From: an uncultured Oscillatoriales cyanobacterium
Lineage (GTDB): Bacteria; Cyanobacteriota; Cyanobacteriia; Cyanobacteriales; Microcoleaceae
Reading direction: 5' to 3'
DNA length: 50,487 nucleotides
NCBI GenBank assembly: GCA_903893625.1
Contig: CAITND010000062.1
Span: 1 to 50,487, forward strand
This document shows, piece after piece, positions 1 to 11,114 of the stretch (positions within the stretch are counted from its first letter, which is position 1; the number at the start of each line of letters is the position of its first letter). The notes beneath the pieces are model-generated. The model worked only from the letters and a program-made list of their open reading frames with translations, had not been told where the DNA came from and ran no database searches. A program made the translations under genes and the position numbers.

Positions 1-1713
1 ACCGGAAATAGTATCTGGAATTTCCAAACCGCAGATACAACCGCACCCACAGCCAACACTTTCACCCCTACTGATAATGCCACAGGAATTGCCGTTGGTG
101 CTGACTTAGTTGTTGACTTCAGCGAAGATATTAAAAAAGGCACAGTTGGCGATATTCTTACTAAGAAAGTATCTGACGACTCGGTAGTAGAAACTAATAT
201 CACCGTTAGTGGTAGTCAACTGACCATTAATCCCACCAACGATTTAGCGTCAACTACAGATTATTACGTTGAAATTGCCAATGGTGCAATTCAGGATATT
301 GCGGGTAACAATTATGCAGGTATTAGCGGAAATAGTATCTGGAATTTCCAAACTCAGGGAACCAACCCCATTAATGGCACTACTGGCGCTGATAACTTAA
401 CCGGAACTGCCAATGCAGATATTATCAATGGATTAGCAGGTAACGATACCCTCAGTGGATTAGCTGGAAATGACATTCTTGATGGTGGCAATGGTAGTGA
501 TCGTTTAGATGGAGGACTCGGAACCGACCAACTCAAAGGCGGTAAAGGAAACGATACTTATGTTGTGGATGATACCGGAGATGTCGTTACCGAATTACTC
601 GATCAAGGAACAGATTTAGTAGAATCTTCTGTAACTTATACCTTACCTGATAACGTGGAAAAACTGACCTTAACCGGGACAACCGCTATTGATGGTACAG
701 GTAATAATCTGGCTAATACAATTAAGGGTAATACTGCTAATAATACCCTCAATGGCGGTACCGGAGCCGACCAACTCAAAGGTGGTACAGGTGACGATAC
801 TTATATTGTGGATGACACCGGAGATGTCGTTACTGAATTAGTCGATCAAGGAACAGATTTAATAGAATCTTCTGTAACTTATACCTTACCTGATAACGTG
901 GAAAAACTGACATTAACCGGGACAACCGCAATTAATGGTACGGGTAATAATCTGGCTAATACTATTAACGGTAATAGTGCTAATAATACCCTCAAGGGGG
1001 GTAAAGGAAACGATCTTTTAATTGGTAATGAGGGAGCCGACCAACTCAAAGGCGGTAAAGGGAACGATACTTATGTTGTGGATGACACCGGAGATGTCGT
1101 TACCGAATTAGCCTATCAAGGAACAGATTTAGTAGAATCTTCTGTAACTTATGCCTTACCTGATAACGTGGAAGAACTGACCTTAACCGGGACAACCGCA
1201 ATTAATGGTACGGGTAATAATCTGGCTAATACTATTAACGGTAATAGTGCTAATAATACCCTCAAAGGCGGTAAAGGAAACGATCTTTTAATTGGTAATC
1301 AGGGAGACGACCAACTCAACGGCGGTGTAGGTAATGATACCCTTACAGGCGGATTAGGTGCGGACAAATTTATCTACAATACCAATGCTGCTTTTGCGAC
1401 TTCTGTGGTAGGTGTGGATACAATCACTGACTTTACTAGCTCAGAAACCGATCAAATTGTGTTAGATAAAACCACATTTACCCGTATTAGCAGTGCGGCG
1501 GGAACTGGGTTTTCTGTGGTGAGTGAATTTGCCCAAGTCACCACCGATGCCTTAGCTGCTACCAGTGCCGCCGATATTGTTTATAATACCGCGACTGGCG
1601 GATTGTTCTACAATCAAAATGGCACAGCCGCAGGTTTTGGTAATGGAGGTCAATTCTTAACCTTAACCAATAAACCTGTATTAACAGCTAGTCAATTTCT
1701 AATTCAAGCGTAA
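1..1713 (+). CDS. RTX / Ig-like secreted protein, 5' end outside window
   Basis: The frame is open from base 1, so the gene starts before the window. The first ~115 residues form an Ig-like (Big_5/SbsA-type) module; its end motif NSIWNFQT occurs at base 7 and again near 334, so at least two such modules were present. Glycine/aspartate nonapeptides of the hemolysin (RTX, calcium-binding) type follow, such as GLAGNDTLSG. After these come three ~81-90-residue blocks beginning near 568, 811 and 1081 (TYVVDDTGDVVTE... LPDNVE... GTGNNLANTI). The C-terminal ~110 residues (GADKFIY... DTITDF... ASQFLIQA) look like the serralysin-type region recognised by type I secretion. Expected to be exported and calcium-stabilised; adhesin, enzyme or S-layer role cannot be decided without the N-terminus. 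Confidence 0.9.
   Translation, partial: TGNSIWNFQTADTTAPTANTFTPTDNATGIAVGADLVVDFSEDIKKGTVGDILTKKVSDDSVVETNITVSGSQLTINPTNDLASTTDYYVEIANGAIQDIAGNNYAGISGNSIWNFQTQGTNPINGTTGADNLTGTANADIINGLAGNDTLSGLAGNDILDGGNGSDRLDGGLGTDQLKGGKGNDTYVVDDTGDVVTELLDQGTDLVESSVTYTLPDNVEKLTLTGTTAIDGTGNNLANTIKGNTANNTLNGGTGADQLKGGTGDDTYIVDDTGDVVTELVDQGTDLIESSVTYTLPDNVEKLTLTGTTAINGTGNNLANTINGNSANNTLKGGKGNDLLIGNEGADQLKGGKGNDTYVVDDTGDVVTELAYQGTDLVESSVTYALPDNVEELTLTGTTAINGTGNNLANTINGNSANNTLKGGKGNDLLIGNQGDDQLNGGVGNDTLTGGLGADKFIYNTNAAFATSVVGVDTITDFTSSETDQIVLDKTTFTRISSAAGTGFSVVSEFAQVTTDALAATSAADIVYNTATGGLFYNQNGTAAGFGNGGQFLTLTNKPVLTASQFLIQA
568..1330 (+). repeat. Three near-identical coding repeats of 243-270 bp
   Basis: Blocks starting at 568, 811 and 1081 are almost identical at the DNA level. 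The second block carries an extra 27 bp (GGKGNDLLIG type RTX nonapeptide), giving spacings of 243 and 270 bp. The near-identity suggests recent duplication or gene conversion within the RTX gene. Confidence 0.85.
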
Positions 1714-1720
1714 ATCTAAC

Positions 1721-1772
1721 GGTGTTGTTGTGTTTAACGCCTAATCAAAATCGGGTTGAACACAACAACATC
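1721..1772 (+). terminator. Stem-loop after RTX gene
   Basis: Bases 1721-1734 pair with 1759-1772 as a 14-bp stem with one G-U pair and a 24-nt loop, starting 7 nt after the RTX stop codon. There is no following T-run, so it is a probable transcript end or stabiliser rather than a classical intrinsic terminator. Confidence 0.55.
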
Positions 1773-1788
1773 ATCCTAACTTGATAAT

Positions 1789-1900
1789 ATGGAAAGGCTG
1801 ATTAATTGTTTTCTTCATCTAGAAGGAAGACAAAAATGCTTTAATATTATCAGCGAGGGACATGACCAATGCCGAACGAAGAAAATACCAAAATGGCTAG
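1789..1900 (+). pseudogene. Decayed BrnT-type toxin remnant (C-terminal part)
   Basis: From 1862 one frame reads MTNAERRKYQNG followed by TAG at 1898-1900, which matches the usual tail of BrnT RNase toxins. In a different frame, 1789-1854 reads MERLINCFLH, then EGRQ and NIIS, resembling the strand preceding that tail (HTE..RIISAR in the family). Joining the two requires restoring about 2 bases near 1855, so I infer a frameshift. The N-terminal two-thirds of the toxin is missing. The TAG stop overlaps the start of the downstream antitoxin in ATGGCTAG, the normal arrangement for brnT-brnA. The assignment rests on motif memory. Confidence 0.5.
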
Positions 1901-2156
1901 AAGTTCTATCTCAAATGCTACCTCTTATGAAGAGATAGGAGAGTTTTGGGATCAGCATGATACGGCTGATTATTGGGAGCAAACTTATCCAGTTGAATTT
2001 ACAATTAATCTTGGCCATAACTCTCAAGTAACATATTACGGCATCGATAAAAGTTTATCTGAAAAAATCAGTGCTGTCGCGGAACAGAAAGGGATGTCTG
2101 CTGAAAATCTTTTAAATTTGTGGGTGCAGGAGAAATTACAGGAAGAAAGGGTTTAA
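1893..2156 (+). CDS. BrnA/CopG-type antitoxin, orphan
   Basis: An 87-residue protein of the CopG-like antitoxin type seen with BrnT toxins. The N-terminal region contains SYEEIGEFWDQHDTADYWE, which binds toxin in this family. The C-terminal half (GIDKSLSEKISAVAEQKGMSAENLLNLWVQEKL) has the ribbon-helix-helix DNA-binding pattern. An ATG at 1869 would add eight residues, but those codons are the toxin remnant read in another frame; ATG 1893 overlaps the toxin stop codon, as in intact modules, so I prefer it. The toxin partner is broken, so this is probably an orphan antitoxin that could still bind DNA or neutralise related toxins. Confidence 0.75.
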   Translation: MARSSISNATSYEEIGEFWDQHDTADYWEQTYPVEFTINLGHNSQVTYYGIDKSLSEKISAVAEQKGMSAENLLNLWVQEKLQEERV

Positions 2157-2237
2157 GGTGATTCCTCTACCTGGGCTAAACTGAGTAGGGTTTAACTTAA
2201 GATAAAACATTTTAACTAGAGTACATATAATAAAATT

Positions 2238-2254
2238 GGTGGGCAAAGCCCACC
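2238..2254. repeat. Short palindromic hairpin repeat
   Basis: Seven perfect base pairs (GGTGGGC / GCCCACC) close a 3-nt loop. It lies between the convergent antitoxin and pgm genes and resembles the small dispersed palindromes of cyanobacterial genomes; it could end transcripts from either side. Confidence 0.5.
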
Positions 2255-2282
2255 CTACAAGTTTAGAGCAATTGACCTTAGA

Positions 2283-3971
<1,689 letters not shown>

Positions 3972-3984
3972 TTACAAAAAATTT

Positions 3985-4155
3985 CTAACAGGAAGAAGGT
4001 TCACTGACGGATAATAGAATTTCAAAGGTTGTCCCCTGTCCCTCTTGAGAAACAAACCTTAATCTACCGTTGTGTTTTTCAGTAATAATTTGGTGAGCAA
4101 TGGATAGACCTAAACCTGTGCCTTTACCAACGGGTTTTGTCTTAAATTTTTGAGC
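3985..4155 (-). pseudogene. Histidine kinase relic (C-terminal ATPase fragment)
   Basis: The minus strand reads [20 protein letters not shown] followed by KHNGRLRF and ends in SVSEPSSC at a TAG at 3985-3987. This is the G-box end of a HATPase_c domain, very like the end of the kinase at 7418-8404. Upstream sequence ([13 protein letters not shown]) no longer resembles a kinase, and the Uma2 gene follows directly. Only the last ~55 codons survive, so this is a non-functional fragment, perhaps of a paralogue of the nearby kinase. Confidence 0.7.
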
Positions 4156-4209
4156 AACTTGATCCTGATTTAATTTTTTAATCTCAATAATAACCCTTGT
4201 CTTTCTGAT

Positions 4210-4863
4210 TTAAGGGGAATTAATAGCACCCATCAACCAGCGTGTAATGGCTCCATCATCTTCGGTTTGGGAACGTTGCAATGCTTCTACCACTAAGGCT
4301 ATTTTTAATCCGGGTAAAACAATTGATTCTTCTATTAATCGACTGCCTTGATTTTCTACAGTAAAGGCTAAAATTGTGTTATCCTCAACGTTCACCACCC
4401 AATATTCTTGTATTCCTAATTTTTCATAGAGTAATCGTTTTCGACCAATATCATCGGCAAAAGATGAAGCACCGACTTCAATAATTAAATTAGGAGAAGT
4501 GAGTTCATCTAAATTAATCGGGGAATTATTGCGAGGCGGAAATTGGAAATTATCCCCGATATAAAACCCGATATCCGGTTGACTATCTCTGATTCCTATT
4601 TTTCTGAAAGATGGATTTGTTAACTCTTTAATCCGAATATTTTTTAAAGTGGCATAAATAACAATTGCGGTAGAAATAATTGAATTATCCTGACTATGTG
4701 CTGAACCTAATGGAGCCATTTCTATCCTCACATATCCTTGATCATAATAAAATTTACCCTCAGTATACTGAGGATTTTCGGTTAAGGCTAAAAATTCTTC
4801 CCAGGTCGCTTTTACCCAGGTGTTGGTTGCGATTGTTTTTAAAGCAGGGGGAGCTTGAACCAT
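4210..4863 (-). CDS. Uma2 family (DUF820) putative endonuclease
   Basis: A 217-residue member of the cyanobacterium-rich Uma2 family, whose fold is that of PD-(D/E)XK nucleases. Visible elements are the substrate-region glutamate in YTEGKFYYDQGYVRIEM, the conserved QPDIGFYIGDN (Asp) and LIIEVGASSFADDIGRK (Glu...Lys), then KLGIQEYWVVN near the C-terminus. The longer frame from 4914 adds 17 poorly conserved residues and would overlap the upstream DUF29 gene; ATG 4863 (MVQAPPALKT) is more likely. The biological role of Uma2 proteins is not settled. Two more copies lie at 13469 and 34487. Confidence 0.85.
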   Translation of the reverse strand: MVQAPPALKTIATNTWVKATWEEFLALTENPQYTEGKFYYDQGYVRIEMAPLGSAHSQDNSIISTAIVIYATLKNIRIKELTNPSFRKIGIRDSQPDIGFYIGDNFQFPPRNNSPINLDELTSPNLIIEVGASSFADDIGRKRLLYEKLGIQEYWVVNVEDNTILAFTVENQGSRLIEESIVLPGLKIALVVEALQRSQTEDDGAITRWLMGAINSP

Positions 4864-4900
4864 AATCAAAACCTGAACCCTAAATTTAGCTATTTCACAA

Positions 4901-5416
4901 TTATAACAGATCAAACCAATCTTGACCGCCTGGTAATTGAGCTAATTCTTGATCAATGCGGTGAGGTAATTCTTTAACTGTATATTCATAAGTCAAATTA
5001 AGTAATTTTTTTCCTATGTCTAATAATAAGTTGTGATCAATTATTACTGATAGTTGAGTCGATTTTAAGCTACCGCCTAAAATTTCTATACTAGCGGGAC
5101 GAATGGCTTGCTCAATTGCTTCCTCCAGATAAGATTGCCATTGATCTGCTTGAATATAATAGGAATTTTTATTGTCTTTTAAATTTAGTTTTTTGATTTG
5201 GATAATAGAATCAGAGATAGAAGCAATCCAAGAATTTGTTAATCGCTTTTCAACTTGATTTTTGAGCAAATGGATAAACAGCCGAACTAAAAAAGATTCT
5301 ATGTTTCTCAGAATTGCTTGTTTTCCCATTTCTTCAAGTTCATCAATAATCTCTAAAGCATCTTGATAACGTTCTTCTAAGATACAATTTCTTAAATCGG
5401 TTAGTTCCTGAATCAT
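4901..5416 (-). CDS. DUF29 domain protein
   Basis: A 171-residue, largely helical protein matching the DUF29 family, which is abundant in cyanobacteria. Recognisable parts are ALEIIDELEEMGKQ, the segment RLFIHLLKNQVEKR, and SYLEEAIEQAI. Many DUF29 proteins have unknown function. It lies 37 nt upstream of the Uma2 gene on the same strand, so the two may be co-transcribed. No catalytic motif is visible. Confidence 0.75.
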   Translation of the reverse strand: MIQELTDLRNCILEERYQDALEIIDELEEMGKQAILRNIESFLVRLFIHLLKNQVEKRLTNSWIASISDSIIQIKKLNLKDNKNSYYIQADQWQSYLEEAIEQAIRPASIEILGGSLKSTQLSVIIDHNLLLDIGKKLLNLTYEYTVKELPHRIDQELAQLPGGQDWFDLL

Positions 5417-5457
5417 AATTATATCCTAATTTTGAATAACCTTAACAAAAGTTTTGT

Positions 5458-5463
5458 TATAAT
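5458..5463 (+). promoter_or_regulatory. Possible -10 box upstream of uvrC
   Basis: A consensus TATAAT lies 47 nt before the uvrC start codon. A TTGAAT 20 nt further upstream is a weak -35 candidate with longer than usual spacing. The site lies in the intergenic space shared with the divergent DUF29 gene. Confidence 0.35.
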
Positions 5464-5509
5464 CAGATTATAGCAATTTAATTCCTTACATTCAAGTTTA
5501 AATCTAACC

Positions 5510-7369
5510 ATGTCATCTATTATAACTCTTCCTTTGGTTAAAGACCCAGAACGTTTAGAAAAACAGTTACGCGATATTCCTCCGGTTTCTGGGGTGTATT
5601 TGATGCGAGATCATCAGGATAATATTCTTTATATTGGCAAATCAAAGAAATTGCGATCGCGGGTTCGTTCTTATTTTCGAGAACATGATCATCACACCCC
5701 TCGGATTTCCTTAATGGTGCAACAAATTACCGAGATAGAATTTATTGTCACCGATACAGAAGCAGAAGCATTAGCCTTAGAAGCCAATTTAGTTAAACAA
5801 CATCAACCCCATTTTAATGTTCTGCTCAAGGATGATAAAAAATATCCCTATTTGTGTATTACTTGGTCTGAAGATTATCCTAGAATTTTTATTACCCGAA
5901 AACGTCGTTTAGGAAATCAGAAAGACCGTTATTATGGCCCTTATGTGGATACGAGGGTTTTGAGAAATACGCTGCATTTAGTTAAGCGAATTTTTCCCCT
6001 GCGTCAACGTCCCAAACCGTTATTTAAAGATCGCCCTTGTTTAAATTATGATATCGGTCGCTGTCCAGGGGTTTGTCAACTGTTAATTTCACCTGAAGAA
6101 TATCGAAAAATAGTTCAAAAATTGGCGATGATTTTTCAAGGTCGATCAACGGAACTGATTGATCATTTAACGGAACAAATGGAACAAGCTGCTGAGGAAT
6201 TAAACTTTGAAATGGCTGCAAAAATTCGAGATCAAATTCAAGGTTTACAATCTTTAAATGCAGAGCAGAAAGTCTCTTTACCCGATGATCGAGTCTCACG
6301 GGATGCGATCGCACTGGCGGCTAATTCTAAACAAGCTTGTATTCAATTATTCCAAATTCGAGCCGGACAATTAGTAGGACGACTAGGGTTTACCGCCGCC
6401 GTCCCTCCCGGCTTAAAATTAACAGAAATGGGGTTAATTTTACAGCGAGTTTTAGAAGAACATTATCAAACCGTTGATGCTGTTGAAATTCCGAGTGAAA
6501 TCTTAGTTCAATATGAATTACCCGATGAATCTATTCTAACAGATTGGTTGAGCGATCGTAAAGGAAAAAAAGTGACAATTTTAACCCCCCAACGCCAACT
6601 CAAAGCCGAGTTAATTGAGATGGTAGAACGCAATGCTGAATATGAATTAGAACGGGTGCAAAAATTAAGCGATCGCAATACCTTAGCCTTAGAAGATTTA
6701 GCAGTAATTCTTGATTTACCCGACATCCCCCACCGCATAGAAGGCTATGATATCTCCCATATTCAAGGGTCGGATGCTGTTGCTTCCCGTGTCGTATTTA
6801 TTGAAGGTTTACCTGCCCCGCAATACTATCGTCATTATAAGATTAAAAACCCTACCGTTCAAGCCGGACATTCCGATGATTTTGCCAGTTTAGCAGAAGT
6901 AATTCAGCGACGGTTTAGAGACTATTCCACCTCAACAGATAAACCGGATTTAATCATGATTGATGGCGGCAAAGGTCAACTCTCTGCGGTGGTAGCTGTA
7001 TTACAAGAGATGAATTTATTAGAAGAAATTCGAGTAGTCAGTTTAGCCAAACAACGGGAAGAAATCTTTCTACCTGGGGAAAGTTTTCCGTTAGAAACTG
7101 ATCCCGAACAACCGGGGGTTCAATTATTAAGAAGATTACGCGATGAAGCCCATCGGTTTGCAGTTAGTTTTCATCGAAATAAACGCAGTGAAAGAATGAA
7201 GCGATCGCGTTTAGATGACATTCCAGGGTTAGGACATCATCGCCAAAAATTACTATTAGCCCATTTTCGTTCCATTGATTATATTAGAATAGCAACCTTA
7301 GAACAGTTAGCCGAAGTCTCAGGAATTGGTTCAAAATTAGCTCGACAAATTTATGATTATTTTCATTAA
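5510..7369 (+). CDS. uvrC: UvrABC excinuclease subunit C
   Basis: Makes the dual incisions of nucleotide excision repair together with UvrB after UvrA-mediated damage recognition. The 619-residue protein has the N-terminal GIY-YIG nuclease domain ([20 protein letters not shown], ~28-47). A cysteine cluster follows near 180 ([13 protein letters not shown]), then a UVR motif ([14 protein letters not shown], ~231-244). The RNase H-like second nuclease domain contains [14 protein letters not shown] and MIDGGKGQL, and tandem helix-hairpin-helix motifs end the protein ([22 protein letters not shown]). Length and motifs indicate an intact gene. Confidence 0.97.
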   Translation: MSSIITLPLVKDPERLEKQLRDIPPVSGVYLMRDHQDNILYIGKSKKLRSRVRSYFREHDHHTPRISLMVQQITEIEFIVTDTEAEALALEANLVKQHQPHFNVLLKDDKKYPYLCITWSEDYPRIFITRKRRLGNQKDRYYGPYVDTRVLRNTLHLVKRIFPLRQRPKPLFKDRPCLNYDIGRCPGVCQLLISPEEYRKIVQKLAMIFQGRSTELIDHLTEQMEQAAEELNFEMAAKIRDQIQGLQSLNAEQKVSLPDDRVSRDAIALAANSKQACIQLFQIRAGQLVGRLGFTAAVPPGLKLTEMGLILQRVLEEHYQTVDAVEIPSEILVQYELPDESILTDWLSDRKGKKVTILTPQRQLKAELIEMVERNAEYELERVQKLSDRNTLALEDLAVILDLPDIPHRIEGYDISHIQGSDAVASRVVFIEGLPAPQYYRHYKIKNPTVQAGHSDDFASLAEVIQRRFRDYSTSTDKPDLIMIDGGKGQLSAVVAVLQEMNLLEEIRVVSLAKQREEIFLPGESFPLETDPEQPGVQLLRRLRDEAHRFAVSFHRNKRSERMKRSRLDDIPGLGHHRQKLLLAHFRSIDYIRIATLEQLAEVSGIGSKLARQIYDYFH

Positions 7370-7396
7370 TTGTAGTGAGGTGTTTACGCATCAGAA

Positions 7397-7410
7397 AGCC
7401 CTGAAGGGCT
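7397..7410. repeat. Small hairpin between convergent genes
   Basis: AGCCCT and AGGGCT form a 6-bp stem around a 2-base centre in the 48-nt gap between uvrC and the minus-strand kinase. It may act as a bidirectional terminator. Confidence 0.4.
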
Positions 7411-7417
7411 TACTACT

Positions 7418-8404
7418 TTAATGTTGATGCAAGGGAATTTCAATTATAAATTCTGTTCCGTGACCTACTTGAGAATTACATTGAATTGAACCCTTATGTT
7501 TTTCAACAATAATTTGATAACTAATCGATAATCCTAACCCTGTTCCTTTTCCGACGGGTTTGGTGGTAAAAAAGGGATTAAATAAGTTAGATTTAACCTT
7601 TTCTGACATTCCCATGCCATTATCTGCAATTTTAATTCTAACCCATTGTTGATCAAGCAGTTCAGTTTGAACTGTAATTTGTCCATGATTTTGCTGTTGT
7701 TGGATAGAGGAATGATGACTATAATCTCCTAAAGCATCAATGGCATTAGAAATTAAATTCATAAACACTTGATTTAATTGTCCGGCATAACATTCAACTA
7801 AGGGAATATTGTCATAGTTTTTAATCAATTGAATCGCTTGATGTTGAGAGTTTTCTTTTAAACGGTTGTGCAAAATTAATAAAGTATTATCAATTCCTTC
7901 ATGAATATCAACGGCTTTCATTTCAGCTTCATCTAACCGGGAAAAATTACGAAGCGAAAGAATAATTTCTCGAATTCGATTAGCTCCCATTTTCATAGAA
8001 TTGAGAATATTAGGCATATCTTCAATTAAGAAATCCAGATCAGAATCCTCGGCAAAATCAATAATTTCAGTGGGTGGATTAGGATAATAATTTTGATAGA
8101 GATTGATAAAATTTAATAAGGTTTCAGTGTATTCCTGAGCATGAATTAAGTTACCATAAATAAAGTTAACCGGGTTATTAATTTCATGGGCAACCCCGGC
8201 CACCAGTTGACCTAAACTCGACATTTTTTCGGCTTGAATTAATGGATAAAGCGCACGATACCAACCTTTTCCCATAGCTGCCTCTATCGTTAATCCAGCA
8301 ATTTCACACCATCGCTGATTAACATAAAGACAGTTTCCGTCATTATCTGTATGAAAAATTCCCACTGGAGAAACTTCAGCTAAGAATTCAAATGACTTGA
8401 ATTG
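7418..8404 (-). pseudogene. Truncated PAS-histidine kinase
   Basis: The minus-strand frame encodes the end of a sensor kinase. A partial PAS domain (SPVGIFHTDNDGNCLYVNQRW) jumps after GKGWYRALYP directly into LIQAEKMSSLGQLVAGVAHE, the HisKA phospho-acceptor box. A HATPase domain follows with N box (NLISNAIDAL), G1 (DNGMGM) and G2 ([11 protein letters not shown]). There is no plausible start: the earliest GTG (8363-8365) lies inside PAS strand 1 (SPVGIF), the frame continues upstream as FKSFEFLAEV, and a TGA closes it at 8405-8407. The second half of the PAS domain appears deleted. The catalytic region is intact, so a product is possible, but the gene looks like the remnant of a larger multi-PAS kinase. 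Confidence 0.7.
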
Positions 8405-8407
8405 TCA

Positions 8408-8771
8408 TTGCACCCGGGCAGAACGTTATATTAGATAGAATTATAATTGAGGTTCAGTTTCTTTCTCGGTGATCAGAAATTTTAAAAGGCTGGGGGACTC
8501 AATCTGTTGTAGCATACAATTAGTCCCAAGAGTAGATCTGGGTTGCTCTTAAAACTATAGCCCTACCCGTAATCGTTAGGACAAAAGTAGGATTATATTC
8601 AGTTTTGGGGTCAGTTTACCTGATTGCTTTGCTTTTGTCAGCATTGCGATCGCTTGCTGGACGATTTTACCCCAAATTGCCTCGATTGCTGAAGCCAGAG
8701 AACCAGCAGAAAAGAGGTAACTAAAATGATTTGTACTATAATTCAGAATAGGATTCTATTGAAAAACTTTT
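8408..8771. other. Intergenic region without recognised gene
   Basis: About 360 bases between the truncated kinase and the NTPase gene. It contains one HIP1 octamer near 8646. I see no convincing ORF, RNA gene or strong inverted repeat; a promoter for the downstream gene is expected here but I cannot place it. Confidence 0.5.
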
Positions 8772-10955
8772 ATGCCTGATCCTATTCTCTATATCTCCAG
8801 ACAAGAGGCAGAACAATTAGAAGGACGCTTTGCTCAAGCCTTAAGCAACCCTAGAGATGTTCCGATTATCTTTCAAATTTGGGGAATTGGAGGAGTCGGT
8901 AAAACCACCCTGAAAAATAGGCTGAAGCAAAACCATCAAAAAAACGCTGATTTTGTTGAAGTTTCCTTTGGAGTAACACCAGACATTTTAACAGCGATTG
9001 ACGTAATGAATCAACTGTATCAACAGTTGCCAAAAACCAATATTTTACAAAAAGATTTATTAGGTAAACAACCTTTTAAAGAACTTTATCAACAATATCG
9101 TGAGACGATTCATCAGTTAGAAACCCAACCTTCTGAGAGTAAAAAAGCCGTTGATCAGGCTCAGATTGATGCAGTCAAAAAGTTAGTGGGTCGGGGTGCA
9201 AGTGCGATCGCAAGTTTAACACCAGGCTCACCCATTCCTGCACCGATTGCTGGCCAAGCTGCTGAAGCCGTCATTGATTATTCTACAAATATTCTCTCTG
9301 TTAAAGATAATCTTCAAGAATTATTACAGCAGCATAAAGCAACGAAAAAGAAACGGGAATTACAGGAGCTAATGCTGAATCCTTTACCGAAGTTAACGCA
9401 AGCTTTTGTAGAGGAATTAAAGCAAAATAAACGTCCGGTTATTCTGATTTTAGATACCTATGAAAAAGCGTCTCAAGATATTGATTTTTGGCTATGGCAA
9501 TATTTAGCTACAGAACTGCACCAACAACGAACTTGTATAAAATTAATTTTAGCAGGAAGACATAATCTTCTGAAACAAGAACCTTGGCGAAAGTTGCAGC
9601 AAGATTATAATTTAATTAGCACTTATGATTTAGATCGGTTTGATGCGGAACAAACTCAAGCGTATCTACAACAGATCGGCTTAACTCATGAACGTCAAGT
9701 TAAAAAAGTCTTTCAGATTACGAAAGGTTTACCCTATTATCTTAACTTAATTCGCAATCAAAGACAGCAAGGAGAAACCCTGGATTTTTTTCAGTTCAAT
9801 GAAGAAATTATTTCCCTGCTGTTACAAGGGTTAAATTCAACTCAGAAGAAAGTTGTTCAATTCGTTGCTTGCTGCCGTTCGTTTGATCAACCTTTAGTTA
9901 AATTTTTAATCAATTCCCAGGACAATTTAGATTTTGATCAGGCTGTTGCTCAGAATCTTAATTGTTTTGACTGGCTAAAAAAACTGAATTTTGTTGAGTC
10001 TGTGCAAGGATCTTATTGATTAGATGATGTTGCGAGAGATGTCTTACGGCAATCTCTTTGGCAAGATGATAAAAGGTTATTTCAGCAAACCCACAAAACT
10101 CTAGCAAATTATTTCCAAGAACAAGCAAATCAAGCAGTTTCACCAGAAAGTTCACCCGCTAAACAATATAGAAATCCTGATTGGTGCAAATTTATTTCTG
10201 AATTTCTCTATCATCTTCTCTATGCCGCTACCCATGATTGCCAACTTCAGTTTATTTCCTATCTATTTACTTCTTCCTATTTTAATCAAAATGAAGTTGT
10301 AATCAATCCATTAATAGCTATTTTTTCAGAAGTAGATTTTTTGGCAGAACTTGATTATAAACAGATTTTATTTAATTTTGAAACTTTTAATTTTTTAAAA
10401 TCCATCAATTTTATTGCTTTTCTAGGCTGGAGGCTCTTTAAAGCTGATAGGATTGATTTAAACGATTTACAGTCTTTAGGTTTAGAGCTATCTCAAATTA
10501 ATCAAAGCTTAGATATTTGTTTTCGCTATATTCCTAATTTGACAGGTTTAGCTAAATTCGCAGCTTTATTATACAAATCTAAACGAAGTTCTGAAACCCA
10601 AAGGTTAAATTGGTTATTACAAGCTCAAGAACAAGCAAAACAACTTGTTACCCGTTATGATCCAGATTTTAATAGTGACTTATTTCTGTGGGATTTAGGT
10701 AATGAATTTTATAAATTTGGACAGTTAGAAGCAGCAATTGCATCCTACGATAAGGCTTTAGAATTTAAACCTAATGATGATAATACTTTATATAATAAAG
10801 CCTGTACTTATGCCTTACAAAATCAGGTTGAACTCGCAATTGAGAACCTGCAACAAGCGATTAATTTAGATGCAGAAAATCGAAATATGGCAAAAACGGA
10901 TTCTGATTTTGACTCCATTCGCTCTGACCCTCGTTTTCAAGCATTGTTGAATTGA
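8772..10955 (+). pseudogene. STAND-like P-loop NTPase with TPR tail, split by an in-frame TGA
   Basis: A single frame runs from ATG 8772 to TGA 10953-10955, interrupted only by TGA at 10017-10019. Both sides are in the same phase and read naturally across it (VESVQGSY-stop-LDDVARDVLRQSL). The N-terminal part has a Walker A P-loop (GIGGVGKTTL, ~38-47), a Walker B-like strand (RPVILILDTYEKA, ~225) and a winged-helix-like end typical of STAND/NACHT ATPases. The C-terminal part has at least two TPR units (LGNEFYKFGQLEAAIASYDK; YNKACTYALQNQVELAIENL) and the common ending SDFDSIRSDPRFQALLN. An intact protein would be about 727 residues. One transition (CGA or TGG to TGA) would explain the break. 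A TTG at 10341 could start a separate TPR polypeptide. Confidence 0.75.
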
Positions 10956-10991
10956 AACAAATTTCGGTTTTTTAGGATTACGCATGAGTTA

Positions 10992-11059
10992 AGAAACCGG
11001 GTTCCTCTGAAAGACAAGTAGGCTTTATTGATAAAAACGGAAGAAGAAACCCGGTTTTT
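10992..11059. repeat. Inverted pair of AGAAACCGGG-type repeats
   Basis: A copy of the dispersed near-palindrome (AGAAACCGGGTTCCT, 10992-11006) faces an inverted copy (AGAAACCCGGTTTTT, 11045-11059). Together they can form a large hairpin in the gap between the convergent NTPase and leuD genes, so it may serve as a bidirectional terminator. Confidence 0.6.
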
Positions 11060-11114
11060 ACATCAAGGTTGAAAACAACAAGGAAGCTTAACGCCTCCTT
11101 GCGATTTTTGGGCT

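Noticed and set aside
10017-10019. TGA as a selenocysteine codon in the NTPase
   Set aside because: No SECIS-like element or selenoprotein context is visible, and this family has no redox-active position here; a nonsense mutation is simpler.
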